Shown here: positions 10,101 through 20,300 of the stretch, piece by piece
Numbering within the stretch: the first letter of the stretch is position 1
Layout of the letters: each line of letters starts with the position of its first letter
Source: Fragilaria crotonensis
Taxonomy: Eukaryota; Bacillariophyta; Fragilariophyceae; Fragilariales; Fragilariaceae
Length of the DNA: 64,000 nt
Direction of reading: 5' to 3'
Assembly (NCBI GenBank): GCA_022925895.1
Contig: JAKSYS010000019.1
Location: forward strand, 176,982-240,981
Position numbers and translations under genes: made by a program
Notes under the pieces: generated by a model
Databases searched by the model: none
The model's input: only the letters and a program-made list of their open reading frames with translations
What the model was told of the DNA's origin: nothing

Positions 10101-12255
10101 ACCCCATACACAGTTGCTTGCATGGTTTGAACTCAATCAAAATGATCAATATGCTTGCCAGTTCCTGTATCATGACATCCCTCAGCACTATAGATGGGAT
10201 AATGCTGGGAAATGCTGGGTGCGGCGATCACCTAATCACCAGCAAAAATTCCCCACTGTATCTCGCCTCTACAGTGCTTCTCCTTCTTCTGGTGAGCGGT
10301 ACTTTCTGCGGCGCATGTTGACTGTTGTGAAGGGTGCAACAAGTTTTCAAGCTCTACGAACAGTGGATGGAGAACTTTGTCCAACATTTCAAGATGCCTG
10401 CCGTACACTAGGTCTTCTGGATGATGATACTGAGTGGCATAGAGCCATGCAGGAAGCCACACAGATAGTGTCAGCATGCCGGCTCAGAAGACTCTTTGCA
10501 ATCATCCTTTTCAACTGTGATGTCTCTGATCCAAAGTCCCTCTATCAGTCTTACTGGGCTGCAATGTCAGAAGACTTTGCACACCATCACCCTGGCTTCA
10601 CTGAACAACAGCTGCAGGACTTCCTTGTGCGTGAACTTGATGCCCTCCTGGGGATGATGTACAGTCATTCTGTATTTGAATGGGTACCATTCCTTCGCAC
10701 ACTTCTGCTTGAGCATCCAACTGCTGTGGATAATTCTATCAATCATTGGTTGCAATTACAGCTTTCGTCATCCAGCAGTGATATTCAACAACAGCTGGAT
10801 CGCTTCCCTCTTCTGAATGCCCAACAACATGCTATTTTTGATGCTGTCCTGGCATCTGTCAATAGTGGTACTCAAATTCAGCAAAATGTGTTCTTTGTTG
10901 ATGGGCCTGCAGGCTCAGGTAAGACAGAGTTGTTCAGAATGATCCTTGCAAAGGTGCGCAGTGAAGGACATGTTGCTCTTGCAACAGCTATATCAGGTAT
11001 TGCTGCCACCAACTTTGCTCCTTTGGGCCGTACACTGCACTATATATCTGGACTTCCAATTCAATTGTACGAAACATCCATGTGCAACCTATCAAAAGAC
11101 AAGGCAGAAGTTCTGAAGGTAGCAAAGCTTTTGATCATTGATGAGATCACAATGCTCAAGGGTGTTGGTCTTGATGTTCTTTCACAGTCTCTTTGTGACT
11201 TGCTTGAATGTGCTGATGCTCCTTTTGGTGGTTTGGTTGTTATCATGGGTGGTGACTTTCGTCAAGTGCTTCCTGTACTAAGCCATGCTGGACGAGCTAC
11301 CATTGTGCATTCAACTGTCCTACAATCTAAAGTCTGGCAGACTTCATCTGTGAACATAATGCAACTCTCTGAGAATATGCGATTGCGTATAGACTTAGAA
11401 AACACAAGTGACCCACAGCTGCAAGAAGTACTTTCCCATTTTGCATCATTCCTCTTGAGGATTGGTGAGGACATGGAGCCTTCCCCAATAAATCTACCAT
11501 TGTATATTTCTCAGCCTCAAGAAGTGAACGAACTGGTTGAGCATGTGTTTGATGATTTTTCTTCTAATGATCCACTCTATTGGTCTGAACGTGCTATCCT
11601 ATGTCCCAAAAACAAAGATGTTCAACAAATAAATGATATGGTATCATCAAGATTACCACATGATGAGCATATATTTCTCAGTATTGACAACATCATGTCT
11701 GAAGAAATTGATGATCCTGCATATACCCTCTATCCTCCTGAATTCCTGAACTCTTTGGAGCCATCAGGCCTCCCACCACATCGCCTCAGTCTAAAAAAAG
11801 GCATGCTGGTCATGTTGCTCCGAAACCTATCAAGTACACTCAGCAATGGCACCCGACTCATGGTTCGCCGTATCTCACGGTCCATCCTTGAATGTTCTGT
11901 TCCTACCTCTGGAGAAATTGTGGACATACCACGAATTGCACTCCTTTCACCAGAAGATGAACTGCCTTTCATCTTTAAACGACGACAGTTTCCAGTCCGA
12001 CCAGCATATGCAATGACCATCAACAAGAGTCAAGGTCAAACATTGCGAAAAGTTGGAATCTTTGTGCCACAAGGCATATTTGCACATGGTCAACTTTATG
12101 TTGCTCTTTCACGAGTTCGTAACCCACATGATCTTTTTTGTATTTACTGGTGGTCATCCACTGCACAACATTGTTTACAAGGAGGTCCTCATTTCAACAT
12201 TGTGCCCTCGGCATCATCAGCAACAAAATTAAACAAGTTCACTGGCTATTTATAA
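7135..12255 (+). CDS. Helitron replication initiator-helicase (RepHel)
   Basis: A single uninterrupted 1706-residue ORF. Residues about 55-280 form a basic N-terminal region of near-identical 33-residue repeats. A Helitron Rep domain follows: the HUH motif is GLPHAH with His760 and His762, and the tyrosine segment around 905-911 (KYLYKYVYKG) offers the paired catalytic tyrosines. The C-terminal third is a Pif1-type SF1B helicase, with Walker A GPAGSGKT at 1257-1264, Walker B IIDE around Asp1336, a GDFRQVLPV motif and the late INKSQGQT and YVALSRV motifs. Rep nicks and joins DNA ends while the helicase unwinds donor DNA. No OTU, RPA or endonuclease extra domain was seen. The ATG at 7135 is the first in frame. 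With all catalytic motifs present and no stop codon, recent activity is plausible. Confidence 0.93.
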   Translation: MFSFATIDNNSLQRTSFQPISIFLPSSMTPSKRPPSTNPLAIAARKRRAKLRLLSQEGGDTVAATQMAAIATQDREQTRRTRAQHLQRSQDGDPVAATQMAAIATQNREQTRRTRAQRLQRSQDGDPVAAAQMAAIAIQNREQTQRTRALRLQRSQDGDPVAATQMAAITIQNREQTRRTRAQRLQRSQDGDPVAATQMAAITIQNREQTRRTRAQRLQQSQEGDPVAATQMAAIATQNREQTQRTRAQRLQRSQEGDAVAATQMAAIATQHREQTRHTRQSHPRTHGAGYSSAPIPVRHVLGPCTFECQGCSALHFQEETSERGFFSSCCAKGKVSLPPLDPTPNVLIELFQEPETFMPFIRAYNSALSFASIGVNVDDGLIDRTHGIYTFRIHGSMYHRLGSLLPAPGQHPAFAQLYFYDTEHEADNRLRHMNKLDKHTVESLQQMIQNENRLYGLFKQALDEQTLVNSSDGNDVELPGHNLAMHILEQPELDHRRYNRPSSSEVAVILPDQGSGNRNIRVLHHGGVIQSISELHPDYSPLAYVLLFPTGSPQGWHPEMMQTGPNAMTPPSTKLTCLMHAAFRLFVRPAPMFSNHLHLAGKLFHQYIVDCYAQVEQGRLNFIRHNQPKLRAELYQGIADAVAGEDVTNTRQLGRRIILPSSFIGSPRNMHQLCQDALAIVRRMGKPDLFITMTTNPQWPEVMENLLPGQTANDRPDLVARVFHLKFTEMMSDLQKRQVLGRVVAAIYTIEFQKRGLPHAHILVILAENDKPRTESDIDCIISAEIPDALIDPELHATVKRCMLHGPCGTKVSPNRWQSLKCCNSPTHHPGECTDKYPQPFQDETTLNDDGFPQYHRRDDGRTVTVRGAELDNRWVVPYNRYLTKKYDCHINVEVCNSVQAVKYLYKYVYKGHDRAAVQVGEDTDEDEINLYLQGRYVSASEACWRLFSFRLHTEKPNVMRLMYHLPNQQSVVFQEDETVDQVLARGAPHTQLLAWFELNQNDQYACQFLYHDIPQHYRWDNAGKCWVRRSPNHQQKFPTVSRLYSASPSSGERYFLRRMLTVVKGATSFQALRTVDGELCPTFQDACRTLGLLDDDTEWHRAMQEATQIVSACRLRRLFAIILFNCDVSDPKSLYQSYWAAMSEDFAHHHPGFTEQQLQDFLVRELDALLGMMYSHSVFEWVPFLRTLLLEHPTAVDNSINHWLQLQLSSSSSDIQQQLDRFPLLNAQQHAIFDAVLASVNSGTQIQQNVFFVDGPAGSGKTELFRMILAKVRSEGHVALATAISGIAATNFAPLGRTLHYISGLPIQLYETSMCNLSKDKAEVLKVAKLLIIDEITMLKGVGLDVLSQSLCDLLECADAPFGGLVVIMGGDFRQVLPVLSHAGRATIVHSTVLQSKVWQTSSVNIMQLSENMRLRIDLENTSDPQLQEVLSHFASFLLRIGEDMEPSPINLPLYISQPQEVNELVEHVFDDFSSNDPLYWSERAILCPKNKDVQQINDMVSSRLPHDEHIFLSIDNIMSEEIDDPAYTLYPPEFLNSLEPSGLPPHRLSLKKGMLVMLLRNLSSTLSNGTRLMVRRISRSILECSVPTSGEIVDIPRIALLSPEDELPFIFKRRQFPVRPAYAMTINKSQGQTLRKVGIFVPQGIFAHGQLYVALSRVRNPHDLFCIYWWSSTAQHCLQGGPHFNIVPSASSATKLNKFTGYL
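7294..7974 (+). repeat. 99-bp in-frame tandem repeat, about 6.9 units, in RepHel
   Basis: Units start about every 99 bases (for example 7372 and 7471) and each encodes 33 residues with the core VAATQMAAI followed by QNREQT and RTRAQRLQ. Six full units and one partial unit are present, differing by only a few bases, so amplification is recent or maintained by conversion. The length being a multiple of three keeps the frame. Confidence 0.93.
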
Positions 12256-12497
12256 CTAACATTTGGGCAAACTAAATTAGCAAATTTCTATGAAATCATC
12301 ACATCTTCCCTTATCTACAGTTACCACTACATACATAGGTTATTTACGTATTTACAATGCCTTTCAGTATTGCACTGGAAACCAATACTATGCTGCAAAC
12401 TGGGTACTGTACATCCTTTAATACCGAACATTGGAAACACAATACCCACAACCCACTACCTATAGACCACTCCGATCAATTGTGAGGCACCCACTAG
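12256..12497 (+). other. Helitron 3' non-coding region and terminus
   Basis: This holds the RepHel 3' UTR and the terminal sequence ending CCCACTAG. The last 30 or so bases recur with few changes at the end of the short Helitron at 55935. The element ends 112 bp upstream of the GST-HIT start codon, so it probably sits in that gene's promoter. Confidence 0.65.
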
Positions 12498-12609
12498 TAT
12501 CCTTTATGCATACATCATTGTATATCATCCTCATGATGAACACGCTTCAATTGTCACAATCAGTGTGTTCGGGTTCCGCGTAGTGGATGCTTCGCATCTT
12601 TACAACGAG

Positions 12610-13825
12610 ATGAAGTACACTTCGCATTTTCTCGCCCTTGCTTTCTCATTCCTTAGTAGATGTGAGGCCTTCTCTGCCATCAGGATGTCGCTGAACTCAC
12701 AACATATCATCTACGACGTGCCAGTCTCTAACAATGGAGCTCGTTGTCGCATCATCTTGTACAAGAAGGAAATTGACGAAACGGAGGTGCACCTGGTTCC
12801 ACAGACCGAAATAGGTGGGCTCAAGGCCGCAGCATTCTTGTCGCTTAATGCCCAAGGCAAGATCCCGACCTTGCATTGTCCTGCATTAGGATTCAGTATC
12901 CCTGAAAGTGACACAATTTGCCGTTACTTACTGACGAAGTATGCCGACAGAGGACCTTCATTCTTGCCAGATGATTACAAGTCGAACCTCCTCAGTCGAT
13001 TCCATGATATGTATCTCACAACAATTCAAGGCTGCTTGTACAAGGACCGACCTCCATTTGGAATCTTTGGTACTAGAAAGGACGCATTGAGCGAATTTCT
13101 CAGGCAGATGCGCGTGTTGGACGATCTTTTGGTCGAAACTGATATGTATTTGTGCGGTTCCGAAGTATCACTTGCTGATGCAACTATCTTTCCAACCATG
13201 GTATTCGCCAAACACATGTTTCCAAAGTTTGGCTTTCCTGATGCCTTGCCTTCCAAGCTTGATGCCTGGTTTGAAAGAGTGAAGCTGAGCGATCCCGTTT
13301 TCAAGCGTGTTTTCGACGAGGTATGGTTGTCTTGTGCACGCGCTGCAATCGTTGCTTGTACTGCTGTCTCACTACTTTTAATGTCGACTACAATAGGTCC
13401 ACGGTGGTTTGCTTCAATGGGAAGAAAGGAAGCGATGGGACCCCATTTGGTTGGCAGGTGTGCGCGATGAAGCCCCTGCCACCCTCTTCGACAAGATTAT
13501 TTCAGGTGAGATTCCTGCAGCAATTGTGAAGCAGGATGACAAAATATTAGCCTTCAAGGATATCAATCCTGCTGCGCCAGCGCACATTCTTGTGATCCCA
13601 AAGGATCGAGCAGGTCTTACCAATATTCGAAAGGCTTCTCCAGAGCATATTGAAATCCTAGGCCGACTTATGGTGGCTGCTGGCGAGATTGCGAACGACA
13701 CAGAACTTGGCTTCGGCGACGGGGCCAGGATTGTGATCAACGACGGGACGGACGGCGGCCAAGAAGTCATGCACCTTCATATCCACGTGCTCGGTGGTCG
13801 AGCGATGACTTGGCCACCAGGATAG
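12610..13825 (+). CDS. Plastid-type glutathione S-transferase-HIT (HINT) fusion protein
   Basis: Two exons, 12610-13320 and 13397-13825, join in phase 0 across a 76-bp GT-AG intron (GTATGG to CAATAG). The ATG at 12610 starts a hydrophobic signal peptide ending CEAFSAIR, resembling the ASAFAP plastid cleavage motif. Next comes a thioredoxin-like and helical GST region of about 220 residues, with IPTLHCPALG then IPESDTICRYLL, and SLADATIFP later. Exon 2 encodes a complete HINT-type histidine triad domain: LFDKIISGEIPA, FKDINPAAPAHILVIPK and the HLHIHVLGG triad, ending WPPG. HINT proteins hydrolyse nucleoside phosphoramidates; GST domains bind glutathione. The fusion suggests coupling of nucleotide and thiol chemistry in the plastid, but this is inference. 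A Helitron ends just upstream. Confidence 0.83.
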
Positions 13826-14215
13826 AGTACATTAGATTTTAGGAGAGAAGATTATATAGATGTCGTCCCCGGTCAATCATGGTTCAGAATGAAGACTTGG
13901 GGATTAGGGCCTCGATTGCTTCAATACACGTAGTACGCCACCAGCCGTATCAGATGCACAATCCAGCAAGCGCCCTGGATAATAGGAACTACAGATGTCT
14001 ATCACCGATAATCCAGATTTAGTTGTTAACATAATTTTTGACAGCCCAACCGGCCGGTGAGAAAAAAATAGAGGGGAGTTCTTGGTGCGAGGGTCCCTCC
14101 AGTACCATGCATGCCAGTTGGCACTGCGAGATACGCGGAAGGCAAGATTATCAAAACGAGAGAGCGCATTTCAATACTCTAAACCACCCACCAATAAGTC
14201 TCCCCCCTGTCAAGT
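13826..14215. other. Tail-to-tail intergenic spacer
   Basis: This 390-bp spacer separates the convergent GST-HIT and Dhh1 genes and should hold both 3' UTRs. No additional gene was seen. Confidence 0.5.
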
Positions 14216-15638
14216 TTAGCCAACGTAGAGGCTGCGATCGATGTTGGGTGGAATGGCACGGATTTCCGTTCCAAGCTCTGATTCCACGCGTCGCAGCGCA
14301 TGTCGATCTTCGTAAGTGATCAAGTTCACAGCCAAACCAAGGTGGCCAAAACGACCAGAACGACCAATGCGATGGAGGTAAGTTTCGCTGTTCTTGGGGA
14401 AGTCGAAATTAATTACAACATTCACGGATTGAATATCGATACCTCGGGTGAAAAGGTCTACAAGGGGCGATGTAAGTACAAAGAAGACATCGATGATGTG
14501 ATGTATGATGGATATCTTACCTGAGGTAACCAAATGCCTCGTCGCACCGTTCCGGAACTCATGAAAGACTCTGTTTCTGTTTGCTTGTTGCATCTTGGCG
14601 TGGATATAGTAGCAGGAGTACCCCAGTTCGGTGATTTTTTTCGCCAGGAGTTCAACGCGGTTAACCGAGTTGCAGAAGATGATGCTTTGGTTGATTTCAA
14701 GCTTCGAAAAGAGCGTGTTCAGGCAGTGGACCTTTTGTCTTTCCTCAACATATGCATAGAATTGGGAAATACCGCGGAGGGTAAGCTCGTCCATGAGGTT
14801 GATACTGTAGGGGTTGGGAACGTGTTTGTTGCAGAATCCTTTGACAGTGACGGGAAAGGTGGCGCTAAACAAACAAATCTGGTGAGCGGGATCGCACATG
14901 CCTATGATTTGCTCAAGGACAGGTTGAAATTCAGGTGACAGCAACTTGTCGGCTTCATCCATGATGATTGTTCGGCAATGGCTCAGATCGGCTACATTCT
15001 TTGACGCCAAATCAAGAAGGCGACCCGGTGTCGCAACGATGATATGGACTGTGTTGTAGAGACGCATGATATCGTCCTTTAAGGATGTTCCTCCAGTAGT
15101 AACCATACACTGAACCCCCATGTGTTTGCCGATTTCCTTGACGATGGCAGAAGTTTGCAGCGCAAGTTCTCGGGTAGGAATGAGGATAAGAACTGAAACA
15201 GAATATTCAATGGATCGTGAGAGATAAGGGTAGGTAACAAAACCTTATGGTTCCACTCCATTGCCCTCACCTTGAATGTCTTTCTTGTCGGTGTCGGTTT
15301 TCTCAGGCAAGGGATAATATAAGCAGCAGTCTTGCCTGTTCCATTTTTGGCACGTGCAAGAACATTACGGTTCTGTAGAATGATAGGAATTGCTTCCTCT
15401 TGGATGGGACTCGGTTTTCGAAGCCCTTCTCAAAGATGCCCATGAGCAATTCTCGCTTGAGGAAGAAATCTTCAAACTCTCGACCCTTTGTGTCGGTGAC
15501 GTCTTCTGTCTTGTATCTCGTATCTTTTGACGGGGCCACAAGGCCATCCCTAAAAGTTCCAGTTCCTGCGACTATTTGGCCGCCCCCGGCATTGCTTTTG
15601 TTTCCCCCATTGGCTGGAGGCTTCTGAACTGATGTCAT
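14216..15638 (-). CDS. DEAD-box RNA helicase, DDX6/Dhh1 family (frame-disrupted in this consensus)
   Basis: Three exons on the minus strand: 15638-15271, 15192-14521 and 14457-14216, with 78-bp and 63-bp GT-AG introns. Conserved landmarks in order are [21 protein letters not shown], the Q motif [10 protein letters not shown], Walker [37 protein letters not shown] and [10 protein letters not shown]. These place it in the Dhh1/DDX6 subfamily, which represses translation and activates decapping in P-bodies. Two single-base losses break the frame in exon 1: near 15415 (a TTTT run on the plus strand) and near 15303. The short stretch between them is conserved in the shifted frame, so both look like consensus errors. 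The protein ends soon after the last helicase motif (SLYVG), without the usual Gln/Pro-rich tail. Confidence 0.85.
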
Positions 15639-16977
15639 GATTATTGCACTGCCTTCACGTCAATAGCAGCTCCTTCGATCCCTGATTCACTTATAATTCT
15701 CTTGTATAATTTGCAGTGTTCTATCCCGCCGGTATCAACTGGATCTCTCGAACTCCTTCAAAACGGAACAGAAGTACGGCCACGGGAGGTCTGATCGCGG
15801 TAGTGTCTTCTCGTAGAACGAACGTGGGAATTAGTAATGCCGCTAAACTTGCAAGGTTGACCTTCAAAATAAGGAATCAAACAACTCTTCTCCTCGTTTT
15901 GCTGATCCCTCTTTGTTGTCAATGTACTGTTGCGTATTCAATGAATTCACCTGATAAAGTTCAAGTGCTTTCAACAGAATCGTTCGATGGCTCTACTAAC
16001 ACTTTCAGAAGGTGTTTATGGCCGATTTCGCTGAGAACGACCTGGAGGCAAAATTATAGTGGTATACAAAGTTGGATATGAATGTATTTTACGATGCGAA
16101 GTGCAACCAGAGGCTGTCGCCCTGTCAAGGAGTCATCGACGGTCTTGCAGACGGAATTCCGTTGGGAGGAGGTCAAGCGTATCCATATTCGATATCTACA
16201 TATGTACAGTACACACTTAGAACAGTACAAATACTTGCTACTGTAGTACTTGTACCAGTATATGGAGTTTGCGAGGCATAGTATCATACGTCGCACTTGT
16301 ACCAGGGGTTCTTGCACTCCGAAATCCGATTTACACGATCGGATTCATCTGATCCCAGGTTCTACCGGTATCGTACCAGGCACAAGAGTACCTGGGAGTG
16401 TAGCACTTGGATGTGGAGCAGGGTGGTGCGAGGATTCCTTCAACACAAATGCTACAGTAGTAGCGTACTTGAGTATACCGGAGTACTTCAATCGGATTAC
16501 TGCCGGTCGTACTAGTGCATACGTTTACTGTTCTATGGTACTGCGTACCTCTGTACAGTATTGGAGTGTGAATGAGAGCGAGTATCAAGCAAACAGCAAA
16601 CGGTATGCATATATATGTCTACTCCAAGAGCTCCAATAGCGTTCTACAGTCTTTCGAGGTGCGCTTGTAACACCTTCTGCACTTCGTTACCATTGCTCTC
16701 ATCCTTCTCTCAACGCGAGAATGGATCAGGAGTTTTAGCTACATCTTGTGTCACCCAATAATCTGCACAGTCCAGGAAACCGTTATCTCAGGTAGGGTGC
16801 ATTTCTGCGACGAGCCAAGTTTGTGTCACCTGAGTGAACGAACAAAGTTGATCCGGAAGGATTAGCCTAGGATTCTATGCCACGGATTACATGAATGAAA
16901 CATGAGGCACCGAACTCGGCTGTACTCTAGCTCTCCTATTGTCGACTGTTAGCCGAATTTCCGCTAGGTACCAATAC
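15639..16977. other. Intergenic region, no convincing gene
   Basis: The Dhh1 promoter should lie at the left. An open stretch at about 15716-16081 contains a hydrophobic segment (LLLVLLIPLCCQC) but lacks a good ATG start and shows no known domain, so I do not call it a gene. From 16190 to 16600 the DNA is rich in TACTGTA, GTAC and TACCAG words like other intergenic spans here. Confidence 0.45.
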
Positions 16978-17376
16978 CTATCGGGAGCGTGGTTCCTCAC
17001 CGAAATGCTTCTCTCCGAGGAGATCCAGATATTCTTGGAGCTGCCTTCGTTGTTCGTCGGTCAAAGGCGGAACTCGCTTCTGGCGATCCTGCTCAGCCCA
17101 ACGAGCGAATTCACGTGACTCTTCAAGCTTTTTCGTCGCAGACAAGTGATTCTTCTTTATTCCATCCATCATCAGCCCTCTCGCGAAGTCGAAGTAGTAT
17201 TGCTGCATGTACATGTTCGTGAGTCCTTGCACTCGGAAAATACAATCTTGGCAAGAGGAGAACAAAGACTACGCTCGCATTCGTACCTTGACAATGGCTC
17301 CAACAACTACAACGGACCCGCCAATCAACCAAGCTTGCTTCTGACCTGGTGTGAGTCTCTTGACCCAACGTAGCAT
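16978..17376 (-). CDS. Small single-pass membrane protein, function unknown (two exons)
   Basis: Exon 1 runs 17376-17287 and encodes MLRWVKRLTPGQKQ followed by a transmembrane segment (AWLIGGSVVVVGAIVKV). A GTACGA donor at 17286 and an AG near 17232 give a 55-bp intron. Exon 2 (to 16978) is hydrophilic, with YMQQYYFDFARGLMMDG and a helical charged stretch ending LLGEKHFGEEPRSR. The whole protein is about 115 residues. With these splice sites the phase is off by one base, so either a base is missing at the acceptor or the true site differs. The architecture suggests a mitochondrial or ER membrane protein, but I do not recognise the family. Confidence 0.45.
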
Positions 17377-20300
17377 TGTTCCCCTTTAAACTTTTTCTCC
17401 TGCCGGTCCAATTCTTCACCCCGTCCTGTCCTCCAAGACGTCCAACTGAGAGGTGAGCACGTGATTCCGGTTCAGCTTGCCGTGTATCGTCTTGGGTGGA
17501 GAAGTTCCCCAAGCCATTTTAGGTGAGTCAGAAGTCAGAACACATCTTGGCGCCGCTGCCACATCACGAATCACGAACACTAAAATGTTCGTTTCGCCAT
17601 ATGTCACTTTGCCACATGCTCCGAGTACAGTTCCAGTACTGCATCAAATTTCCATTGCCTACTGCCTATTGCCTACCGGTACTGTATGTTCCGCTTTACC
17701 TGCGAGGCTGCGACTGGAACCTGGAAACTGGAGGCAACCAGGTACCAGTACTCCCATTACACGTACAATACGACTAACGGTAGTACATTACTTGTACCCG
17801 TTTTCTCATCACACAACACACAGCCGATGTTGCATGTCTACATGTCTACTGATTCCAAGACCTCTGGTGTAGCTTTTTCGTAGAAATATAACAGAATTGA
17901 AAGTGTGTACCAGGTACCAGGTACAAGTACCATCAATTTTCCCCTACATCATGTTACAGATAATGATGATATGACTTTGTTGGACTTACAACTTTACAAC
18001 ATCTAAGAAAGGTTTGTCTTTGCATTTGGAAGGTATCACAAGTGCTACTACATTCCATAATTCTTCAAGCATGCAAGCATGACATTTTTTTCAAGTGTAC
18101 TTTCCAGCAGATGTCAGTTGGTCCTTTAATACTCAAGCAATACAAGAGAGTGCTTGCAGCATTCATGTCATTCTTCCTTCATGGGTATCAGTCAGGCAAT
18201 CATTATGATAGGGACATGTGTTAATTACCAAAGTGGAATTCTTGACAGCAGTGATCCCATTGAACAAGTGTAGGTATATGAGCTTGAAGGCATAGCGTGC
18301 AGAATATCCATCTCCAGCAGACAAAAATTTTATTCATGGATAGTCGATACTCAGCCATTTCCTTTGACATGAAGGCAATATCAATTTGGATGCCTAATTG
18401 AGAGAAGTGGAGTGTAACATGAACAGAAGAAAACCCAATATAGAGTAAGGATGTGATCAATCTAATGAAAGTGGTGAAGAAGAAGGAAGTGCAGAAGCAG
18501 GGTGCAAAATCACTTGCTGTATGACACCTGATGGTAGGAAAGGAATTCAAGAGTATGTATGAACTATTGCTTGAAACTGGTAGTTGTAATGACAGGCGGA
18601 CTGCATCTCACGCATCATCATGGAAACAGTATTGAATACAAAGTGCAATCTCAATTTTCAATTTCAGGCAGCATACAAATGCTCCAAATGATGACACCAG
18701 CCATGCAGGTTAAACTTGATTACATTCATGTGCATGATAAATTCTCTCATCAATTGAAAATAAGTCTCAACTGGTGGAAGCATGTAAGATGAATGAGATG
18801 CACCAATTCAGTTTGTATTGGGGTCAATCAATCATGTCTACTGTGTTTGTGGTCACTTTGTTTATGGCTCAAATTGAGTATAAAATTGTATCTGTCAGCA
18901 ATGGAATCTCCATTTCTATTCTGTTTTTGTGATGACTTTTGGATTCCAGAAGGAGTTGTCAATTATTTTCTCATATAAGAGATGCGGCAAAATTCATGAG
19001 GGCGGAGAGGACAGAGCAAAGAAATTGATGTTGGACTTGCACAGTATGATATGCACGTTTGCATGTACTTATGCGCATTCCTGCGATATCCACAAAGATG
19101 AAAAAATCAGGATTGGCGGAGGAAAGGAAATGGGCATCTGCTGTTCTATGTGGTGGTGGTCCATATGTTTACTAAACGAGTCCAACGATTGACCCTTCAA
19201 ATATGGACTCGTTTGTTTTGAGCCATATTGGCTGTGCCAAATGCAAGGAAGAGGCTCCCTGATATAGCATGGCTTGTGCTTGGTAAGGCACTGATGTGGA
19301 TGACCACTTTGTTTTGCTGATGATCACGTCTCTGTGGAAGTTGCTTATTGATAAGGTGCTTTCGGATTGGGCTCACATTTGCGGTGGTGATTCGAAGTTG
19401 GATGTAGAACAAAGCGCAATATATAAAAATCCAAGATGAAAACATGCATTGGTGGTGTCGGGAGACTTTGGACCAGTATTCATTGACAGAATTGGGGAGT
19501 TGGAGCGCGGTGAAGAAGGGCGGGGTGGAGGAGGTAACAGAGCTTTTGGAATGCAGCAAGGATCATATGCAAACTTTTGATATTTGTTCATGGGAATGCA
19601 AATCATCATGTCTATTGGCATTGGTGAGAAAATTGAGGAATGGTATCACTGCATTCAAAATAAGTATGGAACAAAATTTTCAACAAAATCAAGGGGGGAG
19701 TGGCTGTCCAGCATGCTGGGGCAACTGTGCAATCATGCTTGTGACCCTCATGCCAACGCCCAGGAGTCTTCATGTCCTCATCTGGTGGCAGGAGCATGAA
19801 TATGGTTTTGGTGGGTGGAAAGCTACAAAGCTATTTTCCTATATTGAACGCGGTCGCTCCAAGCACACCATAATTTACCGCCGGAGAAAAAAATTGTTTG
19901 GACTTAAAAAGTGGGGTAAACATGGGCATACAGCTGATTTAGGCATATTAGATATTATGATATGCAGTGTATGGTGGGCAAACTAGTGTGAGAAACATCA
20001 TCAATGAATTGAAGAGAGATGAAGAAAATAGTGCAATGAATCCAAACCTTCTTGTTGTACAAAATGAAGATGCTTGTACTACTGAACTTTGCACCACTGT
20101 ATACTTATGTTGGAATTCTAGAGTTACTTCACACGGTGAAAAGATGGAGGGTTTCCTACAGTGGTCTTGTCACCCTACAGAGTTGTATCGTAGGTTATAA
20201 GAATTCTACCGGTAGAAAGCACCACCACAGTAGTAGCTACTACTTCTAAAGCTTGATCGTTTGAGTGCGAGCTCGGGGCGTAGGCCGGACCTTAGCCTCG

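Larger units (their letters stand above)
6455..12497 (+). mobile_element. Autonomous Helitron, 6043 bp, apparently complete
   Basis: The element begins TCCTACTCC at 6455, directly after a host A (6454), and ends CTAG at 12494-12497, directly before a host T (12498). This fits Helitron rules: 5'-TC, CTRR-3', insertion between A and T, no target duplication. Both ends are supported by a second copy on the minus strand at 55935-56280. That copy shares the first roughly 270 bases (5' terminus, GT microsatellite and following sequence) and the last roughly 30 bases (ACTCCGATCA, then GTGAGG, then ACCCACTAG). A strong 3' hairpin is not evident; only a short CTC/GAG stem is possible. The single gene inside is intact. 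Helitrons transpose by rolling-circle copying. Confidence 0.82.

Noticed and set aside
15716-16081. Possible 121-residue gene with a hydrophobic segment
   Set aside because: There is no good ATG at the start, no recognised domain, and no splice partner found.
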